Under the pieces are notes generated by a model that was not told the DNA's origin, did no database searches, and saw only the letters and a list, made by a program, of their open reading frames with translations. From NCBI RefSeq assembly GCF_034702125.1, contig NC_085866.1:18041315-18105314 (forward strand): a DNA stretch of 64,000 nt. Reading direction: 5' to 3'. This document shows, piece after piece, positions 1 to 16,200 of this stretch. This stretch comes from Engraulis encrasicolus. Taxonomy: Eukaryota > Chordata > Actinopteri > Clupeiformes > Engraulidae. How positions within the stretch are numbered: the first letter of the stretch is position 1; the number at the start of each line of letters is the position of its first letter. The translations under genes and the position numbers were made by a program.

Positions 1-255
1 CACAAGTGAACACTGCACACTGCACACAACGAAATTGCATTTATGCCTCACCCGTGCAAGGGGGCAGCCCTCAGTGGCGCCCCATGGGGAGCAGTGCGGT
101 GGGACGGTACCATGCTCAGGGTACCTCAGTCATGGAGGAGGATGGGGGAGAGCACTGGTTGATTACTCCCCCCACCAACCTGGCGGGTCGAAAGTCGAAC
201 CGGCAACCTCTGGGATGCAAGTCTGACGCCCTAACCGCTCACCCATGACTGCCCG
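1..255 (-). mobile_element. tRNA-derived SINE, 3' end cut by window edge
   Basis: Reverse orientation. The 5' head contains a box-B-like ggttcgact core (here degraded to a tcgactttcg form) next to ggttagggcgtcagac. The body matches three more copies in this window, near 9.6, 40.5 and 57.5 kb. Short ORFs inside it are repeat translation, not genes. Confidence 0.85.
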
Positions 256-261
256 TCATAA

Positions 262-572
262 TGTTCCTTAGTAAAGACTCAGTAAATAATTAACTAATGA
301 TGAATAAAACATTAACAAATGTTTTTATTATTAACTAAATTGTATTAATGCTTTATAAAGTATCTACATATGATATATGCAAGATTTTACACACCTTATA
401 ACAGAGTACTTTATTCATTTATAAGCAACTTGTAAATGTTTGATAAATATAAAATATTAACATAGCATTTCCTAGTCATTTACAAGCATTTGTTTACATT
501 TCCTAGTCATTTACAAACGTTTGTTAATGTTTTGTTCATCAATAGTTAATTATTTATTAAGTCTTTATAATG
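262..572. mobile_element. MITE with about 60-bp inverted ends
   Basis: The left arm (taaagactcagtaaataat near 271) is mirrored by the right arm (attatttattaagtcttta near 549), including aaaacattaacaaa on both arms. There is no coding content. It abuts the SINE at its left. Confidence 0.65.
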
Positions 573-835
573 CTTTTTTGCATCCATTATTCTAAAGTGT
601 TACCCATTTTTTTTGTTTCAACATACTCCAATATCATCCCAAAAGTGCAACATCGACCGACACCTTGCAACACACCAATACCTTTTGGGAGGTTGCTTAG
701 TTACAGTTACTTGAATTGGTTGATTATCGGAAACCTAATTAATTATTTAATTGATACATTTCATTCTAAGATTAACTCATATGTTTTCATTCTTTAGTTC
801 ATACGTTTGTTAGACAAACTGACACTGTAATTTAC

Positions 836-2330
836 CTTGAAAAAGTCCCATGAAAAATCTGGCAGCGGTCATGGTGATGAGGGGACTGATCCTCAGATGT
901 GCTGAAACTGGAGTGATGGCCGTCACTAAAGTCCAAGCTGTGGAGGACAACAGCAGAACCTTCTCTCCCCCAATCCTGCCAAAGCATGAATTTCCCATTA
1001 GTTTCATTGCAGCAGAACTCGCCTCACTTTATTCCTGCCAAAGCATGGCTCTGCTGTCAGGCGGAAGGGATGTACTTGAGAGTTTAATACTTTTTTTCAT
1101 ACTATACATTCACCTGTCGCTGGCATAGCCTCCAAGGACTTGAGTGAGGCAGTAGCCATAGAAGAATCCACTCATCACCACCCCTGAGTCTCTCTTGCTC
1201 CAACTAAACTGTGTGGACATGGTGACGGCACACACTGGCATGACCGTTCTGGCACTGTATAGAAGGCAGGTGATGAACAGAAGCATCATGATCCAAATCC
1301 GAGCCACTTGCCTGCAGAAAAAACATTTTAAAAAGTTATGTTACAACTGTTCCAACAAAATCATTTCACATTAGTCTCGACATCATCACTATTGATACTG
1401 GGAAAACACAAAGTAAAGGTGTTATAAGGTTTACAGCAAAGTCATGAAAAACATTTTTTTTTAAAAGTTACATTACAACTGTTCCAACAAAATCATTTCA
1501 CATTTGTCTCGACATCATCACTATTGATACTGGGAAAAGACAAAGCAAAGGTGTTATAAGGTTTACAGCAAAGTCATGAAAAACATTTTTTTTTAAAAGT
1601 TACGTTACAACTGTTCCAACAAAATCATTTCACATTAGTCTCGACATCATCACTATTGATACTGGGAAAAGACAAAGCAAAGGTGTTATAAGGTTTACAG
1701 CAAAGTCATGTACTGTAAGGTTACTTTCACATGCATTCTTGCACATGCTTTCTCATTCATATTATTGTGTAGTAATCCTATATCATAGTGATCAAATAGG
1801 TTGACATCAGCTGTCCTCATGTTCAATGATAATGTAATCAAGGTGTCTAGCAGCATACATGAATACATAGAGGACAGCTGATGTCAATGATATGGTTCAT
1901 AAAAATTCTCAGAAATGCGGATTTTGTGATATGATTGTATTTAATGGTTATGGTTTTAAGGTTACTCACAGCAAGCCTTCTGACACAATGTACCTCATAA
2001 ACAAAAAATATCTTTAAAAATGGGCCATAGATAACGAGAGATAGTAAAGTAAGCAAGTAAAATGCTGAAAGACCAGTTGTTCCTGCCATCAGTAGGCTAG
2101 TCTCTGACAACAGGGAATTCCTCTTAGAGAGCACACAGGATAATTACCATGTGCTTAAGTTCAGTTGAATTATTTTTTATCCACCATCAAAAATAGCCAT
2201 GAAGTGACTCATAAAAGTTCAATAACATACACTTGGATTACCTCAAATGAAGCAGACTACAGAATGGGTTACAGCAAGTATTTCCTTCTTACCTGGGCCA
2301 TTTCTCAGTTTTGGATGGGTCAGTATTCAT
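836..2330 (-). CDS. slc17a9: Vesicular nucleotide transporter SLC17A9, 5' part (exons 1-3, gene runs off left edge)
   Basis: Three coding exons read on the minus strand: exon 1 2293-2330, exon 2 1114-1311, exon 3 836-975. All junctions have GT/AG and the phases join exactly. The start ATG at 2328-2330 opens MNTDPSKTEKWPRQVARIW and has an in-frame stop seven codons upstream. Exon 2 carries the first membrane segment and the motif CARS/SARTVMPVC-like region followed by GFFYGYCLTQVLGGYASDR. Exon 3 continues IGGEKVLLLSSTAW and ends in ARFFMGLFQG. These match the N-terminal third of the SLC17 anion transporter family and best fit SLC17A9 (VNUT), which loads ATP into secretory vesicles using the membrane potential. 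That function comes from the family, not from this sequence. The remaining exons, about two thirds of the protein, are not in the window. Whether this is the a or b teleost paralogue cannot be decided here. Confidence 0.88.
1318..1709. repeat. Three tandem copies of a 132-bp unit
   Basis: The unit contains acaactgttccaacaaaatc and ends tttacagcaaagtcatg. Copies are spaced exactly 132 bp apart (the same hexamer at 1343, 1475 and 1607). It lies in slc17a9 intron 1, directly upstream of exon 2. Confidence 0.9.
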
Positions 2331-2639
2331 CACTCCAACATCTACGCTCTAGTATAATTTCACTCTTCCCTTCATCTTCTCGACACAGCGCAGTTGTGCA
2401 TTCATAATTCCTACCATCAGATTGGCTTTAAATGGTTTTAAACACTTCAGATCAGACACAGTAACTAGCACTGTAAGGACGGTGAAACTATGCAAACAGG
2501 ACTGTGGATGCTATGACGCAACCTCATCTTCCTGAATAGGCGTCTATGAAGTCCTTGTCAAGCAGGCTAACAACACCCGGCAGTGGGCATGATTCATGCA
2601 AATTAACCTGGTTGTTTAGGAAACATAGTGGCGCGTCAC

Positions 2640-4540
2640 AGAATAGGTGAGGAGGAGTGTGTTCAAATCATTTAATACTTTTTATATCCACTAGGGTCAC
2701 TGCACATGAAATGTTACATAGGCCTATTAAAACATGGGCAAGTACTATGTGTCCATTGTGTTATTGCTTTAGGCCTAATGGAAATGAGGAGAAATAGGCT
2801 ACATTGCACATTGGGCCAAAAATAATACTCCTACTGTATGAATTACAGAAGTAAAATAAAGTTGTATAACCACCATTTTCGAGAACAAAGATGTGAAACC
2901 TTTGTTGCGATTCCAACACCCTGTGGACAAGAATTCCACCCATTCTAGGAAACCCATAGTCTGTAGGCCTATGAGTAAACCCTTATTTTGCCAGGTGAGT
3001 TGATCCAGCTGTCCGTGTGTATATTGCTTTTCCCCCGTTTGAATCTGTAGCATGTGGGGAGGTCTTGGTAATGTAACAATGTGGCTGTATTGGCTAACGG
3101 CATGCAGTTAAACATATATTTGAACTGGTTTGAATGCCCAACACTGATTCCACAGCTTCACTAAATGGTGCAGGGCCAGACTATACTCTTCATGCTATCA
3201 TAGTCTGGCCTTGTCAAACAAATTCCACTCAGAATGATTTCATAACAGTCATGAATTCCTCTTCATTCAGGAATGCCATGATTTACATTTTGTTTTTTTA
3301 CCTTGTGTTTTATCTTAATGTTTTAAATGTTCTTTGACTCTAATTTATTTCCTTCTTTCTTCCCTGTTTCCTTTCTTTTTGCATTTGTTAATTTTGCGAA
3401 GCACATTGAGTTGCACCTGTGTATGAAATGCGCTATACAAATAAACTTGCCTTGCCTCGCTTTGCCTTACATTACTCTGCTAGTTTCCTATTGAATTAAG
3501 ATCAATTGTTAGGGCTTGGGGTTCGCCTCACAGTAAGATGGTGAGGTGATCACTTAGCCTACTGGTGTGTTAGGGGGTTATTGTATGTACAGTAGTTGGA
3601 ACAGCCATGTTGATAGTACAATATTTCTTGATCAGCACAAGACAAAATGGACGCTTCAAAGTATTAGGATATTCTGACTGATCCACCAGACCTTGTTGGA
3701 AAAAAAGAGAGAGAAACACAAGATGCATGTTGATAGAGCATTAATGAATTGGAATGAATGGGGATGTGTTTATGGTGCAGTGCCTCTTAATTTCATACAT
3801 GAATTTCATTATTTGGTCAAATCTCACTCACATCCATTTGAACCGATCGTAGGGCCAAAAAGTAAAAGTTCAAGACCAGGCAAAGATGAACCACACACTG
3901 ATGAGCTCCCTTTTACTCAGTTTTATTGCCGTGACGCTTCGGGCCACCATGGCTCTGCCTCAGACAAAAAGTGCAATTGTGTAGCTGACCCTTCAGTTAT
4001 ATTTCAAAGCCATGTGAGCATGATTATGTCATACAAGGCATCACCACTCAGAGGTTATGTTGTCTGCTGTTATGTTATGTTATGTTATGTTGGCTGCTAC
4101 ACTTGGAATGGCTATTTGAAATATGCAATCAGGAAAACACACCAGTAGTTCAAAAAGTAGTTGTAATTAGGCCCGTTGGTGATGGCACTGGATGCTGCAC
4201 AGGGTGTGCACTGCAAAGTTTTTTTTTAAATTTACATTCTATCAATTTCAAATATTGCAGCCCCCACTAATGTCGTGTGAGTTAGCGTAATTGTAGAAAA
4301 GTCTAGGTGAGTAGACATGATACTTTCATGTCTTTTAATGAGCACATTAGGAAGACTAGAAGTTCCAAAATATCTTTTTTAAAATGATTTTATTTTTTTG
4401 TAGTACAATACACAACATGGGCAAATAGGCCCTACTACGGGCTCTGCACTAGTATAAAGCATTCACTGGCCTCTTCTGGTAAAACAGAGGTATAGCAGGA
4501 CAACACATGTATTGCACTGCATACAGCAGGTGTTAGTGTA
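2640..4540. other. Intergenic, no gene seen
   Basis: This lies between slc17a9 exon 1 and the repeats near 4.5 kb. Apart from the LINE tail at 3.4 kb I see nothing firm. A 151-codon open frame at 3693-4148 has no recognisable motif and ends in low-complexity ttatg repeats. Confidence 0.4.
3382..3467 (+). mobile_element. LINE 3' end fragment (L2-like)
   Basis: Sequence of the type gaaatgcgctatacaaataaa followed by a cttgc-repeat tail, typical of fish LINE 3' ends. Confidence 0.5.
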
Positions 4541-4548
4541 TGTGTAAC

Positions 4549-4708
4549 CAGAGGCGCATCTTGTCAGCAGGCTAGGCAGGCAGCCGCTTGGGGCCCCCCA
4601 ATCCTACACATGGTGAATAACAGCTAAGACTTGCAACTACAGACGTGGTGATTTGTTGTGAATGTTCATTATTTCAAATTTTCGCTTGGGGCCCCAGCAT
4701 CGCCTCTG
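4549..4708. mobile_element. hAT-type MITE with perfect 8-bp target duplication
   Basis: Ends cagaggcg...cgcctctg, with tgtgtaac repeated exactly at 4541-4548 and 4709-4716. At 160 bp it is non-autonomous. Confidence 0.88.
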
Positions 4709-4953
4709 TGTGTAACGGATGCCAAGTAGCAGAGTTCAGCAGTACAACATTAGTAAACCTCCCTCCCAGAGCCTCATACTGATACTGTAGCACTTTGCCA
4801 TCAGTCTGGGCCTTTAGCTCAGGGGTATCGTACTGTGCCTCCCATGCCGAACTGGAGCTTTGACTGCTATGTTGTGGGTTTGAGCTCAGAGTGGCGAACC
4901 AGCACAAGATGACCTCGATTACATATGTACAGTCATGTAAAGGAATGTGGCAC

Positions 4954-4959
4954 TTTATT
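4954..4959 (-). promoter_or_regulatory. Polyadenylation signal candidate for gid8
   Basis: AATAAA on the minus strand, about 1.4 kb below the gid8 stop codon. It follows a stretch (5.0-6.35 kb) that carries no recognisable repeat apart from a short ATT/ACA run. A second AATAAA candidate lies near 5450, so the 3' UTR may have two ends. Confidence 0.45.
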
Positions 4960-5699
4960 TGAACTGTGCAAAAACCTCATGTGATGTGACAACTAAATCT
5001 CTTTGTTAAATGAAAATAAGCTTATAGAGCCGTTTGAACCCATCCTCCTTAATGATGAACCAGGGTTCATTGAGTTCACAGACAGCCTTATCTGAATGAC
5101 CGTGCAGTGTGGTCAGTCTTTGCCCTCCTTCACTCCATTCCCATACTGCCCGTCTGAAAACCATACACGGCAATGTCTTTGAAGCAGCGCCCCTTCTTCA
5201 GATGGAGTGCAGAGTATCAGTCTGACCCAAATTTGAAATCATAGCCCACTTGGATTTTGTGCTTGCTCAGATACTTAACGGTGGACAACAAACATGCCAC
5301 TGGATATCATACATATTAATGTTTGAATAGGTCTACATGCCAACATGAGTTTTCACTCTTCTGATGATTCTCTCAACACTGTTATTCATAGAGGTACTTA
5401 AAAGTAAAGGGATCAAAAAGGTTACATAACTGCAACATTCTTTATTGGCCTGTATCTGTAAGTACCTTCCCAGAAACATCCAAAAACACAGACTGTGCTT
5501 TTAATATTTTGTCTACTGTATCTGCATAAATGAATTAATGAAATACAATATGAATGACAAAATGTTGCAGGAACAGAAGTAAAAAAAAAGAAATAATAGC
5601 AATTTCAATATTTATCCATATTAAACTGGGAAAAACACAACTGCATATGAAAACTAGCAAACTCAAAGCACCACCCGTATTAAAGACTACTGTATATTC

Positions 5700-5767
5700 T
5701 TATTATCATTATTATTAGTAGTAATAACAACAATAACAATAATAATAATAACAATAACAATAATAAT
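5700..5767. repeat. Imperfect ATT/ACA trinucleotide repeat
   Basis: A run of attatt, agtagt and aacaat units inside the gid8 3' UTR. Confidence 0.85.
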
Positions 5768-6351
5768 GTTTAAAACCATAGCAGTACAGAGAAATTCCGA
5801 ATGACTAGAACCAAGAATTTGCTAACAATGCATGCTCATACAAACTTTGTCCATTCACAGTAGAATAACTGAGTTTTTTTTATAATTAAAAATACAAAAC
5901 ACAAAAAGCAACAGATGTGCCTAAAAATACTTCTGTTGATTAAAAAGCCTAATTTAGGCAAAATAGCTCACGTTGTATGTACGTACCAGCAGTCTTTCTG
6001 CATTCTCAATACAACTCTAGTCAGTGGCTGGCTTAAAACCAGTAAAACTGAACCAGATGCTTGAACAAATGCGTCCAATACGGTCATCTTAACCCAGTCA
6101 CGATCATTACCAAGATTCTGACACTGGTGTACATTGAACTAATTGTCCATGTCTGATAATTAGCTGTGAAATAGAACCATATACAGCTTACACATTTTGT
6201 TATAAATGTAGATTCTTTAAAAAGCAGTACATAGTGGTACATAACATCATAGTATGGTCTTATCTACAGTAATATATCATCTAGTCAATGACCGCTCATA
6301 AATAAAATAAAAAAATAATATTAATGTAGTCCATTTTGTTGGTTTCAAATT

Positions 6352-10598
<4,247 letters not shown>

Positions 10599-11614
10599 CA
10601 TGGAGATGCTGCAAGACAAAATAGACAGCACTTTAAGACACTTATGATGGCAGGTAGGCTACACGTAATTGCTTGAAATGAATTATTGTTGTTGTTGTTT
10701 TGAGTATACAAGTTTTAACGCTTCACCATAAATAAACACTGAACATAGGCTATTGCATGTAGAATAAAATAAGACTAATGTAAAATCACTGACTACTATA
10801 CTTTACATAATCAATACATAAAAACGTGTGCAAATCCCTGGAGGTAGTACAGTGCACAGGCACGGTAACTGGTCTGAAAATGAAGTCATAGCAGCATCAG
10901 TCAGGTGTAGTGACACTGACATTAGGCTAAAAGACAATGAAAACAGCAGACTAACATGAGAGCGATGACACCAGTGCAAAAAATACAGATTGTTGTAGTA
11001 GCCTACTAACAAAGAAACAAAACATCTAAATGTTGAAGTTATTGGCATGTGTTAGCCAAGAAAGAGAAAGGGATGACTTCAACATTGCATTTAAACTGAA
11101 TGGCGTGGGCCAGCTCTGGTGTGGGCAAGCCCTGTGGAGAATGAAGTCACATAACACAGTTACAGTAGTCAGTACTCAAGACAGTTGAATCTGCAGCTGC
11201 CATTCCAGAATGACAAGGAGAATTGTGTTTGTGGGCTAGAGTCTACGTGCCAACTTGCATGTAAGTCATCGCGCGCAAAACATAGCATTGATCGTAACGT
11301 CCCCTTAGCTTACTTCAGGTATGGAACCCAAAATGGTTATTAAGCCTGTCAAGATTTTCGGCGCCTTTGAAGTTTAAATCACAGCAGAATGCAGACCAGC
11401 GCCACACAAGTCCGCTACCCTTTAGCTCCCAGCTAGTCATTGAAATTAGGCCTTATCTAGCATAACATTGCGCCGGAGCCATCCACTTATCGCCGTTTTA
11501 AAGCAATACCGAGGTGAATGGTGTCTTTGGACGAAGGGAAATGAAGCACTGTATATTAACACACATAAATTATTCATTTCAATGATGCATAGACACATAA
11601 AAGCTCTAACGTAC

Positions 11615-11690
11615 CTGTTTTGTTGAATACACACAGCAAGGAATTTGGGGCGCTAGAGATCACGCGATAGTTAGATGTGAACGGTACTTC
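11615..11690 (-). other. gid8: Candidate 5' non-coding exon of gid8
   Basis: The first coding exon of gid8 begins after an acceptor (cttgcag ending near 10606), so an upstream non-coding exon is required. A strong donor on the minus strand, CAG followed by GTACGTTAG, has its GT at 11613-11614 and would end such an exon at 11615. The upstream limit is a guess. No other donor was tested systematically; cDNA would settle it. Confidence 0.4.
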
Positions 11691-11804
11691 AGCAGGGTTC
11701 AGCGATTGGTCAGTAAAATCTTCTTCTTCTTCTTCATGGAGTTATTGGCGGGTTACGCTTTAGTTGCGCATACCGCCACCTACCGGTTCCTGGGCGATTC
11801 TGTT

Positions 11805-12513
11805 GATACAGTACTGCTGTTTAAATGCGGGCATATAGCTATGGAACGCTAAATGAGCCACGCTTAATTAAATAAATATGCCAACAAATAATTAATTAAA
11901 TGTGTCATTAATTTATTTAAAGTAGAAAAGTATTTAAAGTACTCCTTTCACCATTTAAGTAATTACTGAATTATATTCATTTAATTATTTCATGGCCCGT
12001 GTGTTTCAGCCATTGAGAGTAAATAGAATGGAGGCCAAAATTCTATTTCATTGTTGAAGCCAAGTTGGAGCCAAGGTTGGACCCAAAAAGACCAAAAAAT
12101 GGCCAAATCCCATTCATTCCTATGAGAGACATAAAACCCTCTATCTCCCTTAAATGCCACTCCAGGGGGATCATTTTTCGCTCAACTAGTAGGTCCCCTT
12201 GCTCTCCAACTTACCAGGGTGGTGATTTTTTGTGGTGATGTTTTATTTTAGAGAGATATTAAAAGTTAAATTGACCAATGAGCATCAGAACATGGTTTGA
12301 TTGACCGTTAGAAGTCTTGTTGTTGTCCAATCAGCACCTGCGTTTGGCGTTGCTAAGGTGGAATGTAAGTTGGAATGTTCCCAAATCTGGCTTCAAAGCG
12401 TTGAATGGCAAATAGCGTTGATTTGGCGTCCATTCTATTTACTGTCAATGGTTTCAGCACATTATGAAATAATTGTATCTGTCAAACTCACCCATCAAAG
12501 TCTGTGGGCGTAT
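11805..12513 (+). mobile_element. LINE 3' tail copy (same family as 18.2-22.2 kb), interrupted
   Basis: aaatgagccacgcttaatta through an AT-rich tail to gtgtttcagcaca, then tcacccatcaaagtc. All of it is shared with the reverse strand of 18.2-18.5 kb. A 440-bp MITE splits it at gtttcagc. Confidence 0.75.
12011..12450. mobile_element. hAT-type MITE with 8-bp target duplication
   Basis: Inverted ends cattgagagtaaatagaatg and, on the other strand, cattgacagtaaatagaatg. gtttcagc is duplicated at 12003-12010 and 12451-12458. The paralogous copy near 18.27 kb has the site without the insertion. Confidence 0.88.
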
Positions 12514-12654
12514 CCTAAAATCTGATTGGTTGCACTGCCTATCAAGTCAAAACAGATCGAGCGTAGAGCTGATCATAGGAAAGATTTTGTCGGACGTTCG
12601 TGTGTTGGTATTAACAGAGTGGGTTTATAAGGCTATGTGAATCACCCAGATCGG

Positions 12655-13446
12655 TGAGGTAAAAGGTGACCCGCCAGCATTCATTCACCGCGTTCAACAT
12701 TTCAACTGGTAAGTCCATTTTTATAAAAATGTGTGAATTTACACATGGTTAATGTTTTGACCTAGGTTACACAAGTTCAATTTGAACGGAATGGCTAACC
12801 TTAGCAAGCAGCTGTCTACCAGCTAGCTTACTGTGTGCTCAGATAGTGGTTGTGCTACTGTTGGTAATGGGCTATGGCAGATAGTATATTCATCTGTTTT
12901 TTGTTTTTTGACTAAAAGCCCATGATGTGATATGCTGTTGAGCAAGGATGAGACGTGTGCATTTGACGTGCAAGTGGATAGTGCCATGAGTGCCCCAGCC
13001 CAGTCATCCTTGAAAAATATGTGCATGCATGTAAATTAACCTAGGTGTAGAACTAGTTGCTTCGTCGAAACAATCTGACTTCACTGTAGCGATGTGTGTG
13101 AACATACTAGGGCCTATAGCTTGGGTAACATTAGGTAACATTGTACTACACAGACTTTGTAACGTGTACAGTACGTCTATTCCAGGCAACTGATTACTTA
13201 CTGCCGTCTCTCTTTTCGCTAGCTGCTACTGCTTCCATTGGTTTTCTTGACCAAAAGCTTTTTTTTTCTTTTTACAGTGAAGATGGGACTGGGACGGATG
13301 AACTGATGGCAAAGCCGCGCACCTACCAAAGAAGTGACGAGAATGCCCCACAGAGACCACGGCAGAATGCTGACAGGAACCGCAACAAAACCAACTTCAG
13401 ATGCATCATGTTACTTTCACGTTTCTGACATACTATGGCCACAAAG
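12655..13446 (+). ncRNA. Candidate spliced transcript of unknown nature
   Basis: A TATA-like motif (gtttataagg, about 12623-12632) is followed 70-80 bp later by a strong donor (caactg then gtaagtcc, near 12710). At 13261-13277 there is a polypyrimidine tract ending in ttacag. The following segment runs to another strong donor at about 13446 (cacaaa then gtaagtaac). The second segment has one open frame (EDGTGTDELMAKPRTYQRS...) that I do not recognise and that has no convincing start. It could be a lncRNA or the edge of an unrecognised gene. It could equally be chance, because single splice motifs are common. Confidence 0.2.
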
Positions 13447-13904
13447 TAAGTAACTTCTATTACATGTGACTGGGGTCGGCCCTATGCTCCCACATCCCAT
13501 TAGTCCCATATAGCTTCCACAGAGGTTATCTTGTATTGTATTGTTATTGTGTACTGACGTGGGTTTAAGCATGATTCCACCCTGGTTGTGGTTTAGTTAA
13601 GTCCATCTCTACTATTATGAGTAGAGCATGGTTAGAGGTCATTACATTGTGGTTTAGAGGTAGGTATGGCTGGTGTTAACTGACTGTGAGGCACGATTTC
13701 AATGAGGTTAGGGAAAGGTTTTTGGGTGGAACAGTACCATTGGCCTGCGGGACAATTCATTCTATCCCCCCCTCCACCCCTTTTGTTTTTGTTTTCAGTG
13801 TTTGTGATGTGGGACGGGCTGTGGGAACATAGACACACTCCCTTTGGTAGACACTGTTACTCAAAATTGTTACACATAATAACTTGACCCTTCCCTCTCA
13901 TTCN

Positions 13905-14047
13905 CATCAAAAACATCACCAAATCTGCCTTTTTCTATCTCAAGAACATCTCCGGACTCCGGCCCTCACTCTCCGACTCTGTGACCGAAACACTTATCCA
14001 TCCTTGAAAGGCGCTATATAAAACCAAGTTATTATTATTATTATTAT
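13905..14047 (+). mobile_element. Internally deleted LINE fragment (L2-like) with ATT tail
   Basis: Translation IKNITKSAFFYLKNISGLRP is followed abruptly by a 3' end (ggcgctatataaaaccaag) and an (ATT)n tail. One ambiguous base (n) lies at 13904. Confidence 0.6.
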
Positions 14048-14227
14048 ATAACAATAGATGTCTCAATTGTTTAACAGTTGACCAATAATGATTATCTAAC
14101 CCTTACAGTGACAGTTAAGTTTATCGAAGTGAAAATACTGTAGGCCCCTAGGCCCTACAGGGGCAAATTATTATCACCAGTTGGAGCATACCAGCTATAT
14201 TGTATTGATGGTATTCATAGAACATAC

Positions 14228-14620
14228 TAGGGCTGCAACTAACGAAAATTTTAATAGTCGACTAATCCAGTGTTTCTCAGCCTTTGTTTAGGCGAGGCAC
14301 CCTTCCAATTCATGAAAAATTTCAAGGCACCCCAAACCAACAAGCCGTAACATGGCATCACATCCGATACCACACAAGCTTAGAAAAGTAACACATTTGG
14401 TCACACGACCTACGTTTGAAGTTGCAGCTTACTGGGGTGACATAAATTTACTTTATTGTGCGTAAATGGCAGATGAAAGATTCCACTGACTAGCATTAAC
14501 TTATCAATTTAGACAAATATATCTTATATTACATAATTTATTTATCAGTCACTTTTCCGCAGCACCCCTGTTGAGAAACACTGGACTGATCGATATCTAG
14601 TCACGATTAGTCGCGAAAAA
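14228..14620. mobile_element. Left end of an older hAT-like repeat
   Basis: tagggctgcaactaacg followed by agtcgactaatc, a common vertebrate hAT-type terminus. It is split by the insertion at 14268-14583. The right end was not found. Confidence 0.45.
14268..14583. mobile_element. hAT-type MITE nested in an older repeat
   Basis: Ends cagtgtttctcag...ttgagaaacactg. The flanking octamers gactaatc (14260-14267) and gactgatc (14584-14591) differ at one base. Confidence 0.8.
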
Positions 14621-15770
14621 AAAGAGACTTACTCCAACCTTTGACAAACCTTCCTGGCCTCTTGCGCAGGGATGAAAAAATTCTTTCAGCTCACCTTGAT
14701 CTTTAAATCTGGATAGTAGCTTATTTACTCCAAGATACAACGTCCAATTCATACGTGCTGGACAATTTTAGGATTCAATAAAGTAATAAAGCTGATATAG
14801 TACCCATTTGTCAAGAGTAAGAGCATGTCAGAAGATTGAACAAAGGTCTCGACTCTAGGCTTCTTTGTGGAAAACTAAGTCTATAGCAGCCTGTAGATGG
14901 AGTAAACACGTACAGCATCACAACTTCTTCACTGTAACAAATATTTGGATAGTCCGTGCCTCTTTCACTGCTTGTAAATATTGTAATTATTGATGGCTAG
15001 TCTTCCTCTTGTTATTTATGCCTCCAATAGATACTTTGACTAGAAAGTTAACTTGGCTCAGTTCATGCTGAAAAGAAGATACAATTATTGACAAAGACGA
15101 ACATTTATTAAATCTGTTCAATTGTGTTTCTGCAGGGAAAGAGCAAGAACAAAATACAGGAAATTAATCTGAAGTGCACAAAATGTGTATCAATGTGAAG
15201 AGGTTAGAATAACGTATTAGTTGCTTAAAGATGGCTTACAAGTCTACATCAATTGCAAGATTTAAAGGATTTATAGGTTGCATGCATAGAAATACTAAAA
15301 CATGCAGTGAAATTAGAGTTGTGTGCCTATACTGGGCGTAGCAAAGGTTTCTCGCAGGGAAGCTGTCCGCAGCAGCCTCCTCTGGTCTTGGTGGACACAT
15401 CGTGGAAGTCATCCCTATCTGCAACCTTGGTTGACCACCTCAGTGCTATGATGTGTTTGGCCTCGGCTTGGATGGCAGGTTGACTGCAGTTAAACATGGG
15501 AAGAAAGATGAACCAAGTTGTGCAGAATTATATAAACAAGACTGAACTGGAATATACATACATTTAGGAAAATCATGGTGTAACAAAGAATGGTGATCAC
15601 TTACACCTAATGGTGTAATTGAACCTTGGGGCCCACCTCTGACCCAATAAACAACACAAAACCCACAAACCAATATTATTTAAAGGCACACTTGGAATAC
15701 TGTCCACATTGCGTCCAGTTTGAGAATGAGTGTAATCACTCTACTTTCCTTCTGGCCTCCAGCGCTTTAA

Positions 15771-15880
15771 CCCATTGTAGCCTGGAGACACATATACGCT
15801 GCATTCAGGTTCTTGAGATTTGAGGGTTTTTTCAATTAAAAATGTGGGTATGTTAGAGCTGAATGAACACATTGTAATGG
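15771..15880 (+). mobile_element. Partial piggyBac-like MITE
   Basis: It starts after TTAA with cccattgtagcctg and shares gtgggtatgttagagctgaa with the copy at 8276-8573. The right part is missing. Confidence 0.6.
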
Positions 15881-16200
15881 ATAACGTGTGTGGTGAGTTG
15901 TATAGTAAGTGAGTGCGTCTGAGAGTGCATGACTGATTGTATAGTTAGTTTTTTTTTTTTTTTGCAATGATACAAGCATCTCATGTTCTGTCTTCGTGTA
16001 TAATAAAAGTGTAGTACTAGACTACAATGATGATACAGGCCTTGTTTATCTGCGGTTTTCTTGACAGATTTCATTGGACTGGCTCTCTGATCCAGGTGTT
16101 GTGGGCAGTCAGGCTTTGATGATTATCTGCATAAATAATACACATAAAGTCAGATGATCCATGATCAGTGCAAGCTTGCCATCTCAGCTAAATTGATACT

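Larger units (their letters stand above)
4930..6351 (-). other. gid8: Probable 3' UTR of gid8
   Basis: The interval lies between the gid8 stop codon and the AATAAA at 4954-4959. It has no ORF of note and no dispersed repeat that I recognise, apart from the trinucleotide-rich stretch near 5.70-5.77 kb. The extent is inferred only from the polyadenylation signal. Confidence 0.4.

Noticed and set aside
3693..4148. 151-codon open frame
   Set aside because: No motif, ordinary composition and a low-complexity end. Chance frames of this size are expected in 64 kb.
11745..11800. Sequence cttcttcttcttcatgg followed by ggcgggttacgc and ataccgccacctacc
   Set aside because: It looks like a known fish dispersed repeat end, but I could not define its borders, so it is not listed as a feature.
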